NCBI GenBank assembly: GCA_036925085.1
Contig: JAUPFP010000116.1
Location: forward strand, 186,001-250,000
From: Brachycybe producta
Taxonomy: Eukaryota; Arthropoda; Diplopoda; Playtdesmida; Andrognathidae
DNA: 64,000 nucleotides
Direction of reading: 5' to 3'
The notes beneath the pieces were generated by a model. It was not told the origin of the DNA. It saw nothing but the letters and a program-made list of their open reading frames with translations, and searched no databases. Both the position numbers and the translations under genes were made by a program. This document shows positions 24,501-37,045 of the stretch, piece after piece. How positions within the stretch are numbered: the first letter of the stretch is position 1; every line of letters starts with the position of its first letter.

Positions 24501-27500
24501 AATTATTAACAATTCTCCAAAAATTAAATTCTTCCATGAGTACCCCCCTTGGAAGTTTTTCAAAAAACGGCCAAAAATGAAAGTAACTGGTGTAATTTTT
24601 GAAGCATGCATTGCACACTGGAATTGAAGACATCCCTGCATTCCTGATTGCCCAAGGAATGCAATGCATCTAAAAGCTTCACTCTACGTCTATTAGTTCA
24701 TTTGGAATTAATTTTCAAAGTTACATGTCCATGCACAAGCAATGTCAAGCATAGACACTTCAATGATGTCCACTTTGAACTCGTGTCATTTTTGAACCAT
24801 GCAGAGCACACAGGAATTGAAGACATTTCTGCATTCCTGAATGTCCAAGGAATGCAATGCATCTAACAGTTCCATTCTACGAAAATTATTAACAATTCTC
24901 CAAAAATTAAATTCTTCCATGAGTACCCCCCTTGGAAGTTTTTCAAAAAACGGCCAAAAATGAAAGTAACTGGTGTAATTTTTGAAGCATGCATTGCACA
25001 CTGGAATTGAAGACATCCCTGCATTCCTGATTGCCCAAGGAATGCAATGCATCTAAAAGCTTCACTCTACGTCTATTAGTTCATTTGGAATTAATTTTCA
25101 AAGTTACGTGTCCATGCACAAGCAATGTCAAGCATAGACACTTCAATGATGTCCACTTTGAACTCGTGTCATTTTTGAACCATGCAGAGCACACAGGAAT
25201 TGAAGACATTTCTGCATTCCTGAATGTCCAAGGAATGCAATGCATCTAACAGTTCCATTCTACGAAAATTATTAACAATTCTCCAAAAATTAAATTCTTC
25301 CATGAGTACCCCCCTTGGAAGTTTTTCAAAAAACGGCCAAAAATGAAAGTAACTGGTGTAATTTTTGAAGCATGCATTGCACACTGGAATTGAAGACATC
25401 CCTGCATTCCTGATTGCCCAAGGAATGCAATGCATCTAAAAGCTTCACTCTACGTCTATTAGTTCATTTGGAATTAATTTTCAAAGTTACATGTCCATGC
25501 ACAAGCAATGTCAAGCATAGACACTTCAATGATGTCCACTTTGAACTCGTGTCATTTTTGAACCATGCAGAGCACACAGGAATTGAAGACATTTCTGCAT
25601 TCCTGAATGTCCAAGGAATGCAATGCATCTAACAGTTCCATTCTACGAAAATTATTAACAATTCTCCAAAAATTAAATTCTTCCATGAGTACCCCCCTTG
25701 GAAGTTTTTCAAAAAACGGCCAAAAATGAAAGTAACTGGTGTAATTTTTGAAGCATGCATTGCACACTGGAATTGAAGACATCCCTGCATTCCTGATTGC
25801 CCAAGGAATGCAATGCATCTAAAAGCTTCACTCTACGTCTATTAGTTCATTTGGAAATAATTTTCAAAGTTACATGTCCATGCACAAGCAATGTCAAGCA
25901 TAGACACTTCAATGATGTCCACTTTGAACTCGTGTCATTTTTGAACCATGCAGAGCACACAGGAATTGAAGACATTTCTGCATTCCTGAATGTCCAAGGA
26001 ATGCAATGCATCTAACAGTTCCATTCTACGAAAATTATTAACAATTCTCCAAAAATTAAATTCTTCCATGAGTACCCCCCTTGAAAGTTTTTCAAAAAAC
26101 GGCCAAAAATGAAAGTAACTGGTGTAATTTTTGAAGCATGCATTGCACACTGGAATTGAAGACATCCCTGCATTCCTGATTGCCCAAGGAATGCAATGCA
26201 TCTAAAAGCTTCACTCTACGTCTATTAGTTCATTTGGAATTAATTTTCAAAGTTACATGTCCATGCACAAGCAATGTCAAGCATAGACACTTCAATGATG
26301 TCCACTTTGAACTCGTGTCATTTTTGAACCATGCAGAGCACACAGGAATTGAAGACATTTCTGCATTCCTGAATGTCCAAGGAATGCAATGCATCTAACA
26401 GTTCCATTCTACGAAAATTATTAACAATTCTCCAAAAATTAAATTCTTCCATGAGTACCCCCCTTGGAAGTTTTTCAAAAAACGGCCAAAAATGAAAGTA
26501 ACTGGTGTAATTTTTGAAGCATGCATTGCACACTGGAATTGAAGACATCCCTGCATTCCTGATTGCCCAAGGAATGCAATGCATCTAAAAGCTTCACTCT
26601 ACGTCTATTAGTTCATTTGGAATTAATTTTCAAAGTTACATGTCCATGCACAAGCAATGTCAAGCATAGACACTTCAATGATGTCCACTTTGAACTCGTG
26701 TCATTTTTGAACCATGCAGAGCACACAGGAATTGAAGACATTTCTGCATTCCTGAATGTCCAAGGAATGCAATGCATCTAACAGTTCCATTCTACGAAAA
26801 TTATTAACAATTCTCCAAAAATTAAATTCTTCCATGAGTACCCCCCTTGGAAGTTTTTCAAAAAACGGCCAAAAATGAAAGTAACTGGTGTAATTTTTGA
26901 AGCATGCATTGCACACTGGAATTGAAGACATCCCTGCATTCCTGATTGCCCAAGGAATGCAATGCATCTAAAAGCTTCACTCTACGTCTATTAGTTCATT
27001 TGGAATTAATTTTCAAAGTTACATGTCCATGCACAAGCAATGTCAAGCATAGACACTTCAATGATGTCCACTTTGAACTCGTGTCATTTTTGAACCATGC
27101 AGAGCACACAGGAATTGAAGACATTTCTGCATTCCTGAATGTCCAAGGAATGCAATGCATCTAACAGTTCCATTCTACGAAAATTATTAACAATTCTCCA
27201 AAAATTAAATTCTTCCATGAGTACCCCCCCTTGGAAGTTTTTCAAAAAACGGCCAAAAATGAAAGTAACTGGTGTAATTTTTGAAGCATGCATTGCACAC
27301 TGGAATTGAAGACATCCCTGCATTCCTGATTGCCCAAGGAATGCAATGCATCTAAAAGCTTCACTCTACGTCTATTAGTTCATTTGGAATTAATTTTCAA
27401 AGTTACATGTCCATGCACAAGCAATGTCAAGCATAGACACTTCAATGATGTCCACTTTGAACTCGTGTCATTTTTGAACCATGCAGAGCACACAGGAATT

Positions 27501-28095
27501 GAAGACATTTCTGCATTCCTGAATGTCCAAGGAATGCAATGCATCTAACAGTTCCATTCTACGAAAATTATTAACAATTCTCCAAAAATTAAATTCTTCC
27601 ATGAGTACCCCCCTTGGAAGTTTTTCAAAAAACGGCCAAAAATGAAAGTAACTGGTGTAATTTTTGAAGCATGCATTGCACACTGGAATTGAAGACATCC
27701 CTGCATTCCTGATTGCCCAAGGAATGCAATGCATCTAAAAGCTTCACTCTACGTCTATTAGTTCATTTGGAATTAATTTTCAAAGTTACATATCCATGCA
27801 CAAGCAATGTCAAGCATAGACACTTCAATGATGTCCACTTTGAACTCGTGTCATTTTTGAACCATGCAGAGCACACAGGAATTGAAGACATTTCTGCATT
27901 CCTGAATGTCCAAGGAATGCAATGCATCTAACAGTTCCATTCTACGAAAATTATTAACAATTCTCCAAAAATTAAATTCTTCCATGAGTACCCCCCTTGG
28001 AAGTTTTTCAAAAAACGGCCAAAAATGAAAGTAACTGGTGTAATTTTTGAAGCATGCATTGCACACTGGAATTGAAGACATCCCTGCATTCCTGA
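21585..28095 (+). repeat. Seventeen T1 units, highly homogeneous
   Basis: The longest run of near-identical common-type units in the window. The unit at 21585 lacks HindIII (CTAATAGCTTC) and is followed by CTTGAAAG at 21868; the same pair of changes occurs at 51125 and 51408. The unit ending at 22732 is 382 bp (five C) and has ACGGAAAAAAATG in place of ACGGCCAAAAATG. Single private changes occur at roughly one or fewer per unit thereafter (for example 23821 ATTGG, 24249 ACACCCC, 25088 TACGTGTCC, 25856 GGAAATAA). A seventh C near 27229 gives a 384-bp unit. The homogeneity suggests recent amplification. Confidence 0.88.
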
Positions 28096-29627
28096 TTGCC
28101 CAAGGAATGCAATGCATCTAAAAGCTTCACTCTACGTCTATTAGTTCATTTGGAATTAATTTTCAAAGTTACATATCCATGCACAAGCAATGTCATGCAT
28201 AGACACTTCAATGATGTCCACTTTGAACTGGTGTCATTTTTGAACCATGCAGAGCACACAGGAATTGAAGACATTTCTGCATTCCTGAATGTCCAAAGAA
28301 TGCAATGCATCTAACAGTTCCATTCTACGAAAATTATTAACAATTCTCCAAAAATTAAATTCTTTCATGAGTACCCCCCTTGGAAGTTTTTCAAAAAACG
28401 GCCAAAAATGAAAGTAACTTGTGTAATTTTTGAAGCATGCATTGCACACTGGAATTGAAGACATCCCTGCATTCCTGATTGTCCAAGGAATGCAATGCAT
28501 CTAAAAGCTTCACTCTATGTCCATTAGTTCATTTGGAATTAATTTTCGAAGTTTCATGTCCATGCACAAGCAATGTCAAGCATAGACACTTCAATGATGT
28601 CCACTTTGAACTCGTGTCATTTTTGAACCATGCAGAGCACACAGGAATTGAAGACATTTCTGCATTCCTGAATGTCCAAGGAATGCAATGCATCTAACAG
28701 TTCCATTCTACGAAAATTATTAACAATTCTCCAAAAATGAAATTCTTCCATGAGTACCCCCCTTGGAAGTTTTTCAAAAAACGGCCAAAAATGAAAGTAA
28801 CTGGTGTAATTTTTGAAGCATGCATTGCACACTGGAATTGAAGACATCCCTGCATTCCTGATTGCCCAAGGAATGCAATGCATCTAAAAGCTTCACTCTA
28901 CGTCTATTAGTTCATTTGGAATTAATTTTCAAAGTTACATATCCATGCACAAGCAATGTCATGCATAGACACTTCAATGATGTCCACTTTGAACTGGTGT
29001 CATTTTTGAACCATGCAGAGCACACAGGAATTGAAGACATTTCTGCATTCCTGAATGTCCAAAGAATGCAATGCATCTAACAGTTCCATTCTACGAAAAT
29101 TATTAACAATTCTCCAAAAATTAAATTCTTTCATGAGTACCCCCCTTGGAAGTTTTTCAAAAAACGGCCAAAAATGAAAGTAACTTGTGTAATTTTTGAA
29201 GCATGCATTGCACACTGGAATTGAAGACATCCCTGCATTCCTGATTGTCCAAGGAATGCAATGCATCTAAAAGCTTCACTCTATGTCCATTAGTTCATTT
29301 GGAATTAATTTTCGAAGTTTCATGTCCATGCACAAGCAATGTCAAGCATAGACACTTCAATGATGTCCACTTTGAACTCGTGTCATTTTTGAACCATGCA
29401 GAGCACACAGGAATTGAAGACATTTCTGCATTCCTGAATGTCCAAGGAATGCAATGCATCTAACAGTTCCATTCTACGAAAATTATTAACAATTCTCCAA
29501 AAATTAAATTCTTCCATGAGTACCCCCCTTGGAAGTTTTTCAAAAAACGGCCAAAAATGAAAGTAACTGGTGTAATTTTTGAAGCATGCATTGCACACTG
29601 GAATTGAAGACATCCCTGCATTCCTGA
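28096..29627 (+). repeat. Two tandem T2-T3 dimers (2 x 766 bp)
   Basis: T2 at 28096 and 28862 alternate with T3 at 28479 and 29245, so the 766-bp dimer stands here as a two-copy higher-order repeat. The T3 members carry CTATGTCC. The first T3 ends in AAAATGAAATTC, the second in the T1-like AAAATTAAATTC, so the right edge of the duplicated block lies inside the last B tail. Confidence 0.9.
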
Positions 29628-32600
29628 TTGCCCAAGGAATGCAATGCATCTAAAAGCTTCACTCTACGTCTATTAGTTCATTTGGAATTAATTTTCAAAG
29701 TTACATGTCCATGCACAAGCAATGTCAAGCATAGACACTTCAATGATGTCCACTTTGAACTCGTGTCATTTTTGAACCATGCAGAGCACACAGGAATTGA
29801 AGACATTTCTGCATTCCTGAATGTCCAAGGAATGCAATGCATCTAACAGTTCCATTCTACGAAAATTATTAACAATTCTCCAAAAATTAAATTCTTCCAT
29901 GAGTACCCCCCTTGGAAGTTTTTCAAAAAACGGCCAAAAATGAAAGTAACTGGTGTAATTTTTGAAGCATGCATTGCACACTGGAATTGAAGACATCCCT
30001 GCATTCCTGATTGCCCAAGGAATGCAATGCATCTAAAAGCTTCACTCTACGTCTATTAGTTCATTTGGAATTAATTTTCAAAGTTACATGTCCATGCACA
30101 AGCAATGTCAAGCATAGACACTTCAATGATGTCCACTTTGAACTCGTGTCATTTTTGAACCATGCAGAGCACACAGGAATTGAAGACATTTCTGCATTCC
30201 TGAATGTCCAAGGAATGCAATGCATCTAACAGTTCCATTCTACGAAAATTATTAACAATTCTCCAAAAATTAAATTCTTCCATGAGTACTCCCCTTGGAA
30301 GTTTTTCAAAAAACGGCCAAAAATGAAAGTAACTGGTGTAATTTTTGAAGCATGCATTGCACACTGGAATTGAAGACATCCCTGCATTCCTGATTGCCCA
30401 AGGAATGCAATGCATCTAAAAGCTTCACTCTACGTCTATTAGTTCATTTGGAATTAATTTTCAAAGTTACATGTCCATGCACAAGCAATGTCAAGCATAG
30501 ACACTTCAATGATGTCCACTTTGAACTCGTGTCATTTTTGAACCATGCAGAGCACACAGGAATTGAAGACATTTCTGCATTCCTGAATGTCCAAGGAATG
30601 CAATGCATCTAACAGTTCCATTCTACGAAAATTATTAACAATTCTCCAAAAATGAAATTCTTCCATGAGTACCCCCCTTGGAAGTTTTTCAAAAAACGGC
30701 CAAAAATGAAAGTAACTGGTGTAATTTTTGAAGCATGCATTGCACACTGGAATTGAAGACATCCCTGCATTCCTGATTGCCCAAGGAATGCAATGCATCT
30801 AAAAGCTTCACTCTACGTCTATTAGTTCATTTGGAATTAATTTTCAAAGTTACATGTCCATGCACAAGCAATGTCAAGCATAGACACTTCAATGATGTCC
30901 ACTTTGAACTGGTGTCATTTTTGAACCATGCAGAGCACACAGGAATTGAAGACATTTCTGCATTCCTGAATGTCCAAGGAATGCAATGCATCTAACAGTT
31001 CCATTCTACGAAAATTATTAACAATTCTCCAAAAATTAAATTCTTCCATGAGTACCCCCCTTGGAAGTTTTTCAAAAAACGGCCAAAAATGAAAGTAACT
31101 GGTGTAATTTTTGAAGCATGCATTGCACACTGGAATTGAAGACATCCCTGCATTCCTGATTGCCCAAGGAATGCAATGCATCTAAAAGCTTCACTCTACG
31201 TCTATTAGTTCATTTGGAATTAATTTTCAAAGTTACATGTCCATGCACAAGCAATGTCAAGCATAGACACTTCAATGATGTCCACTTTGAACTCGTGTCA
31301 TTTTTGAACCATGCAGAGCACACAGGAATTGAAGACATTTCTGCATTCCTGAATGTCCAAGGAATGCAATGCATCTAACAGTTCCATTCTACGAAAATTA
31401 TTAACAATTCTCCAAAAATTAAATTCTTCCATGAGTACCCCCCTTGGAAGTTTTTCAAAAAACGGCCAAAAATGAAAGTAACTGGTGTAATTTTTGAAGC
31501 ATGCATTGCACACTGGAATTGAAGACATCCCTGCATTCCTGATTGCCCAAGGAATGCAATGCATCTAAAAGCTTCACTCTACGTCTATTAGTTCATTTGG
31601 AATTAATTTTCAAAGTTACATGTCCATGCACAAGCAATGTCAAGCATAGACACTTCAATGATGTCCACTTTGAACTCGTGTCATTTTTGAACCATGCAGA
31701 GCACACAGGAATTGAAGACATTTCTGCATTCCTGAATGTCCAAGGAATGCAATGCATTTAACAGTTCCATTCTACGAAAATTATTAACAATTCTCCAAAA
31801 ATTAAATTCTTCCATGAGTACCCCCCTTGGAAGTTTTTCAAAAAACGGCCAAAAATGAAAGTAACTGGTGTAATTTTTGAAGCATGCATTGCACACTGGA
31901 ATTGAAGACATCCCTGCATTCCTGATTGCCCAAGGAATGCAATGCATCTAAAAGCTTCACTCTACGTCTATTAGTTCATTTGGAATTAATTTTCAAAGTT
32001 ACATGTCCATGCACAAGCAATGTCAAGCATAGACACTTCAATGATGTCCACTTTGAACTCGTGTCATTTTTGAACCATGCAGAGCACACAGGAATTGAAG
32101 ACATTTCTGCATTCCTGAATGTCCAAGGAATGCAATGCATCTAACAGTTCCATTCTACGAAAATTATTAACAATTCTCCAAAAATTAAATTCTTCCATGA
32201 GTACCCCCCTTGGAAGTTTTTCAAAAAACGGCCAAAAATGAAAGTAACTGGTGTAATTTTTGAAGCATGCATTGCACACTGGAATTGAAGACATCCCTGC
32301 ATTCCTGATTGCCCAAGGAATGCAATGCATCTAAAAGCTTCACTCTACGTCTATTAGTTCATTTGGAATTAATTTTCAAAGTTACATGTCCATGCACAAG
32401 CAATGTCAAGCATAGACACTTCAATGATGTCCACTTTGAACTCGTGTCATTTTTGAACCATGCAGAGCACACAGGAATTGAAGACATTTCTGCATTCCTG
32501 AATGTCCAAGGAATGCAATGCATCTAACAGTTCCATTCTACGAAAATTATTAACAATTCTCCAAAAATTAAATTCTTCCATGAGTACCCCCCTTGGAAGT

Positions 32601-34223
32601 TTTTCAAAAAACGGCCAAAAATGAAAGTAACTGGTGTAATTTTTGAAGCATGCATTGCACACTGGAATTGAAGACATCCCTGCATTCCTGATTGCCCAAG
32701 GAATGCAATGCATCTAAAAGCTTCACTCTACGTCTATTAGTTCATTTGGAATTAATTTTCAAAGTTACATGTCCATGCACAAGCAATGTCAAGCATAGAC
32801 ACTTCAATGATGTCCACTTTGAACTCGTGTCATTTTTGAACCATGCAGAGCACACAAGAATTGAAGACATTTCTGCATTCCTGAATGTCCAAGGAATGCA
32901 ATGCATCTAACAGTTCCATTCTACGAAAATTATTAACAATTCTCCAAAAATTAAATTCTTCCATGAGTACCCCCCTTGGAAATTTTTCAAAAAACGGCCA
33001 AAAATGAAAGTAACTGGTGTAATTTTTGAAGCATGCATTGCACACTGGAATTGAAGACATCCCTGCATTCCTGATTGCCCAAGGAATGCAATGCATCTAA
33101 AAGCTTCACTCTACGTCTATTAGTTCATTTGGAATTAATTTTCAAAGTTACATGTCCATGCACAAGCAATGTCAAGCATAGACACTTCAATGATGTCCAC
33201 TTTGAACTCGTGTCATTTTTGAACCATGCAGAGCACACAGGAATTGAAGACATTTCTGCATTCCTGAATGTCCAAGGAATGCAATGCATCTAACAGTTCC
33301 ATTCTACGAAAATTATTAACAATTCTCCAAAAATTAAATTCTTCCATGAGTACCCCCCTTGGAAGTTTTTCAAAAAACGGCCAAAAATGAAAGTAACTGG
33401 TGTAATTTTTGAAGCATGCATTGCACACTGGAATTGAAGACATCCCTGCATTCCTGATTGCCCAAGGAATGCAATGCATCTAAAAGCTTCACTCTACGTC
33501 TATTAGTTCATTTGGAATTAATTTTCAAAGTTACATGTCCATGCACAAGCAATGTCAAGCATAGACACTTCAATGATGTCCACTTTGAACTCGTGTCATT
33601 TTTGAACCATGCAGAGCACACAGGAATTGAAGACATTTCTGCATTCCTGAATGTCCAAGGAATGCAATGCATCTAACAGTTCCATTCTACGAAAATTATT
33701 AACAATTCTCCAAAAATTAAATTCTTCCATGAGTACCCCCCTTGGAAGTTTTTCAAAAAACGGCCAAAAATGAAAGTAACTGGTGTAATTTTTGAAGCAT
33801 GCATTGCACACTGGAATTGAAGACATCCCTGCATTCCTGATTGCCCAAGGAATGCAATGCATCTAAAAGCTTCACTCTACGTCTATTAGTTCATTTGGAA
33901 TTAATTTTCAAAGTTACATGTCCATGCACAAGCAATGTCAAGCATAGACACTTCAATGATGTCCACTTTGAACTCGTGTCATTTTTGAACCATGCAGAGC
34001 ACACAGGAATTGAAGACATTTCTGCATTCCTGAATGTCCAAGGAATGCAATGCATCTAACAATTCCATTCTACGAAAATTATTAACAATTCTCCAAAAAT
34101 TAAATTCTTTCATGAGTACCCCCCTTGGAAGTTTTTCAAAAAACGGCCAAAAATGAAAGTAACTTGTGTAATTTTTGAAGCATGCATTGCACACTGGAAT
34201 TGAAGACATCCCTGCATTCCTGA
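29628..34223 (+). repeat. Twelve T1 units, highly homogeneous
   Basis: Common-type units with very few private changes (30290 GTACTCCCC, 30649 AAAATGAAATTC, 31756 GCATTTAACAG, 32856 CACAAGAATTG, 32979 GGAAATTTTTC). The last unit (33841) switches to T2-like sequence in its B tail (TTCTTTCATGAG near 34108, AACTTGTG near 34162), so it is a T1/T2 recombinant leading into the T3 unit at 34224. Confidence 0.87.
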
Positions 34224-35372
34224 TTGTCCAAGGAATGCAATGCATCTAAAAGCTTCACTCTATGTCCATTAGTTCATTTGGAATTAATTTTCGAAGTTTC
34301 ATGTCCATGCACAAGCAATGTCAAGCATAGACACTTCAATGATGTCCACTTTGAACTGGTGTCATTTTTGAACCATGCAGAGCACACAGGAATTGAAGAC
34401 ATTTCTGCATTCCTGAATGTCCAAGGAATGCAATGCATCTAACAGTTCCATTCTACGAAAATTATTAACAATTCTCCAAAAATGAAATTCTTCCATGAGT
34501 ACCCCCCTTGGAAGTTTTTCAAAAAACGGCCAAAAATGAAAGTAACTGGTGTAATTTTTGAAGCATGCATTGCACACTGGAATTGAAGACATCCCTGCAT
34601 TCCTGATTGCCCAAGGAATGCAATGCATCTAAAAGCTTCACTCTACGTCTATTAGTTCATTTGGAATTAATTTTCAAAGTTACATGTCCATGCACAAGCA
34701 ATGTCAAGCATAGACACTTCAATGATGTCCACTTTGAACTCGTGTCATTTTTGAACCATGCAGAGCACACAGGAATTGAAGACATTTCTGCATTCCTGAA
34801 TGTCCAAGGAATGCAATGCATCTAACAGTTCCATTCTACGAAAATTATTAACAATTCTCCAAAAATTAAATTCTTCCATGAGTACCCCCCTTGGAAGTTT
34901 TTCAAAAAACGGCCAAAAATGAAAGTAACTGGTGTAATTTTTGAAGCATGCATTGCACTCTGGAATTGAAGACATCCCTGCATTCCTGATTGACCAAGGA
35001 ATGCAATGCATCTAAAAGCTTCACTCTACGTCTATTAGTTCATTTGGAATTAATTTTCAAAGTTACATGTCCATGCACAAGCAATGTCAAGCATAGACAC
35101 TTCAATGATGTCCACTTTGAACTCGTGTCATTTTTGAACCATGCAGAGCACACAGGAATTGAAGACATTTCTGCATTCCTGAATGTCCAAAGAATGCAAT
35201 GCATCTAACAGTTCCATTCTACGAAAATTATTAACAATTCTCCAAAAATTAAATTCTTCCATGAGTACCCCCCTTGGAAGTTTTTCAAAAAACGGCCAAA
35301 AATGAAAGTAACTGGTGTAATTTTTGAAGCATGCATTGCACACTGGAATTGAAGACATCCCTGCATTCCTGA
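34224..35372 (+). repeat. One T3 unit and two T1-like units
   Basis: T3 at 34224 with CTATGTCC and AAAATGAAATTC, then T1-like units at 34607 and 34990. The private change GCACTCTGG at 34955 reappears at 37777, 2822 bp downstream (seven units plus 141 bp), which links these two places by duplication. The landmark at 34990 reads TTGACCAAGG. Confidence 0.85.
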
Positions 35373-36461
35373 TTGCCCAAGGAATGCAATGCATCTAAAA
35401 GCTTCACTCTACGTCTATTAGTTCATTTGGAATTAATTTTCAAAGTTACATGTCCATGCACAAGCTATGTCAAGCATAGACACTTCAATGATGTCCACTT
35501 TGAACTGGTGTCATTTTTGAACCATGCAGAACACACAGGAATTGAAGACATTTCTGCATTCCTGAATGTCCAAGGAATGCAATGCATCTAACAGTTCCAT
35601 TCTACGAAAATTATGAACAATTCTCCAAAAATTAAATTCTTCCATGAGTACCCCCCTTGGAAGTTTTTCAAAAAACGGCCAAAAATGAAAGTAACTGGTG
35701 TAATTTTTGAAGCATGCATTGCACACTGGAATTGAAGACATCCCTGCATTCCTGATTGCCCAAGGAATGCAATGCATCTAAAAGCTTCAATCTACGTCTA
35801 TTAGTTCATTTGGAATTAATTTTCAAAGTTACATGTACATGCACAAGCAATGTCAAGCATAGACACTTCAATGATGTCCACTTTGAACTCGTGTCATTTT
35901 TGAACCATGCAGAGCACACAGGAATTGAAGACATTTCTGCATTCCTGAATGTCCAAGGAATGCAATGCATCTAACAGTTCCATTCTACGAAAATTATTAA
36001 CAATTCTCCAAAAATTAAATTCTTCCATGAGTACCCCCCTTGGAAGTTTTTCAAAAAACGGCCAAAAATGAAAGTAACTGGTGTAATTTTTGAAGCATGC
36101 ATTGCACACTGGAATTGAAGACATCCCTGCATTCCTAATTGCCCAAGGAATGCAATGCATCTAAAAGCTTCACTCTACGTCTATTAGTTCATTTGGAATT
36201 AATTTTCAAAGTTACATGTCCATGCACAAGCAATGTCAAGCATAGACACTTCAATGATGTCCACTTTGAACTCGTGTCATTTTTGAACCATGCAGAGCAC
36301 ACAGGAATTGAAGACATTTCTGCATTCCTGAATGTCCAAGGAATGCAATGCATCTAACAGTTCCATTCTACGAAAATTATTAACAATTCTCCAAAAATTA
36401 AATTCTTCCATGAGTACCCCCCTTGGAAGTTTTTCAAAAAACGGCCAAAAATGAAAGTAAC

Positions 36462-36651
36462 TGGTGTAATTTTTGAAGCATGCATTGCACACTGGAATTG
36501 AAGACATCCCTGCATTCCTGAATGTCCAAGGAATGCAATGCATCTAACAGTTCCATTCTACGAAAATTATTAACAATTCTCCAAAAATTAAATTCTTTCA
36601 TGAGTACCCCCCTTGGAAGTTTTTCAAAAAACGGCCAAAAATGAAAGTAAC
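36462..36651 (+). repeat. 190-bp A/B hybrid half unit (copy 1)
   Basis: The half starts as A (GCATGCATTGCACACTGG, ACATCCCTG) and finishes as B (GAATGTCCAAGG, CTAACAGTTCC, the T/A palindrome), so HindIII and the A tail are missing. The switch lies in the bases common to both halves, CTGCATTCCTGA (36510-36521), which include the left arm of the inverted repeat. This is what an unequal exchange between an A core and a B core would leave. It adds one half unit to the array. Confidence 0.92.
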
Positions 36652-36771
36652 TTGTGTAATTTTTGAAGCATGCATACTGGAATTGAAGACATCCCTGCAT
36701 TCCTGATTGTCCAAGGAATGCAATGCATCTAAAAGCTTCACTCTATGTCCATTAGTTCATTTGGAATTAAT

Positions 36772-36773
36772 TA
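36772..36773 (+). other. 39-bp deletion junction in A tail (copy 1)
   Basis: GGAATTAATT is joined directly to AGACACTTC. Compared with the T3 A tail, 39 bp from TTCGAAG to AAGCAT are missing. The same junction occurs at 40359/40360 and 41271/41272, so the deletion happened once and spread by duplication. Confidence 0.9.
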
Positions 36774-37045
36774 GACACTTCAATGATGTCCACTTTGAAC
36801 TGGTGTCATTTTTGAACCATGCAGAGCACACAGGAATTGAAGACATTTCTGCATTCCTGAATGTCCAAAGAATGCAATGCATCTAACAGTTCCATTCTAC
36901 GAAAATTATTAACAATTCTCCAAAAATTAAATTCTTTCATGAGTACCCCCCTTGGAAGTTTTTCAAAAAACGGCCAAAAATGAAAGTAACTTGTGTAATT
37001 TTTGAAGCATGCACACTGGAATTGAAGACATCCCTGCATTCCTGA

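Larger units (their letters stand above)
35373..37045 (+). repeat. Duplicated segment, copy 1, with rearranged units
   Basis: This segment carries a string of rare marks in order: AAGCTATGTC (35462), GCAGAACAC (35527), TTATGAAC (about 35612), CTTCAATCTACG (about 35785), TGTACATGC (about 35836), CCTAATTGCCC (36135), the 190-bp hybrid half unit, the GCATGCATACTGG 5-bp deletion and the 39-bp deletion. The same marks in the same order occur about 3.59 kb downstream (38962 onward), so one is a duplicate of the other. The final A core has a different 5-bp deletion, GCATGCACACTGG (about 37008), absent from the downstream copies. Confidence 0.9.
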
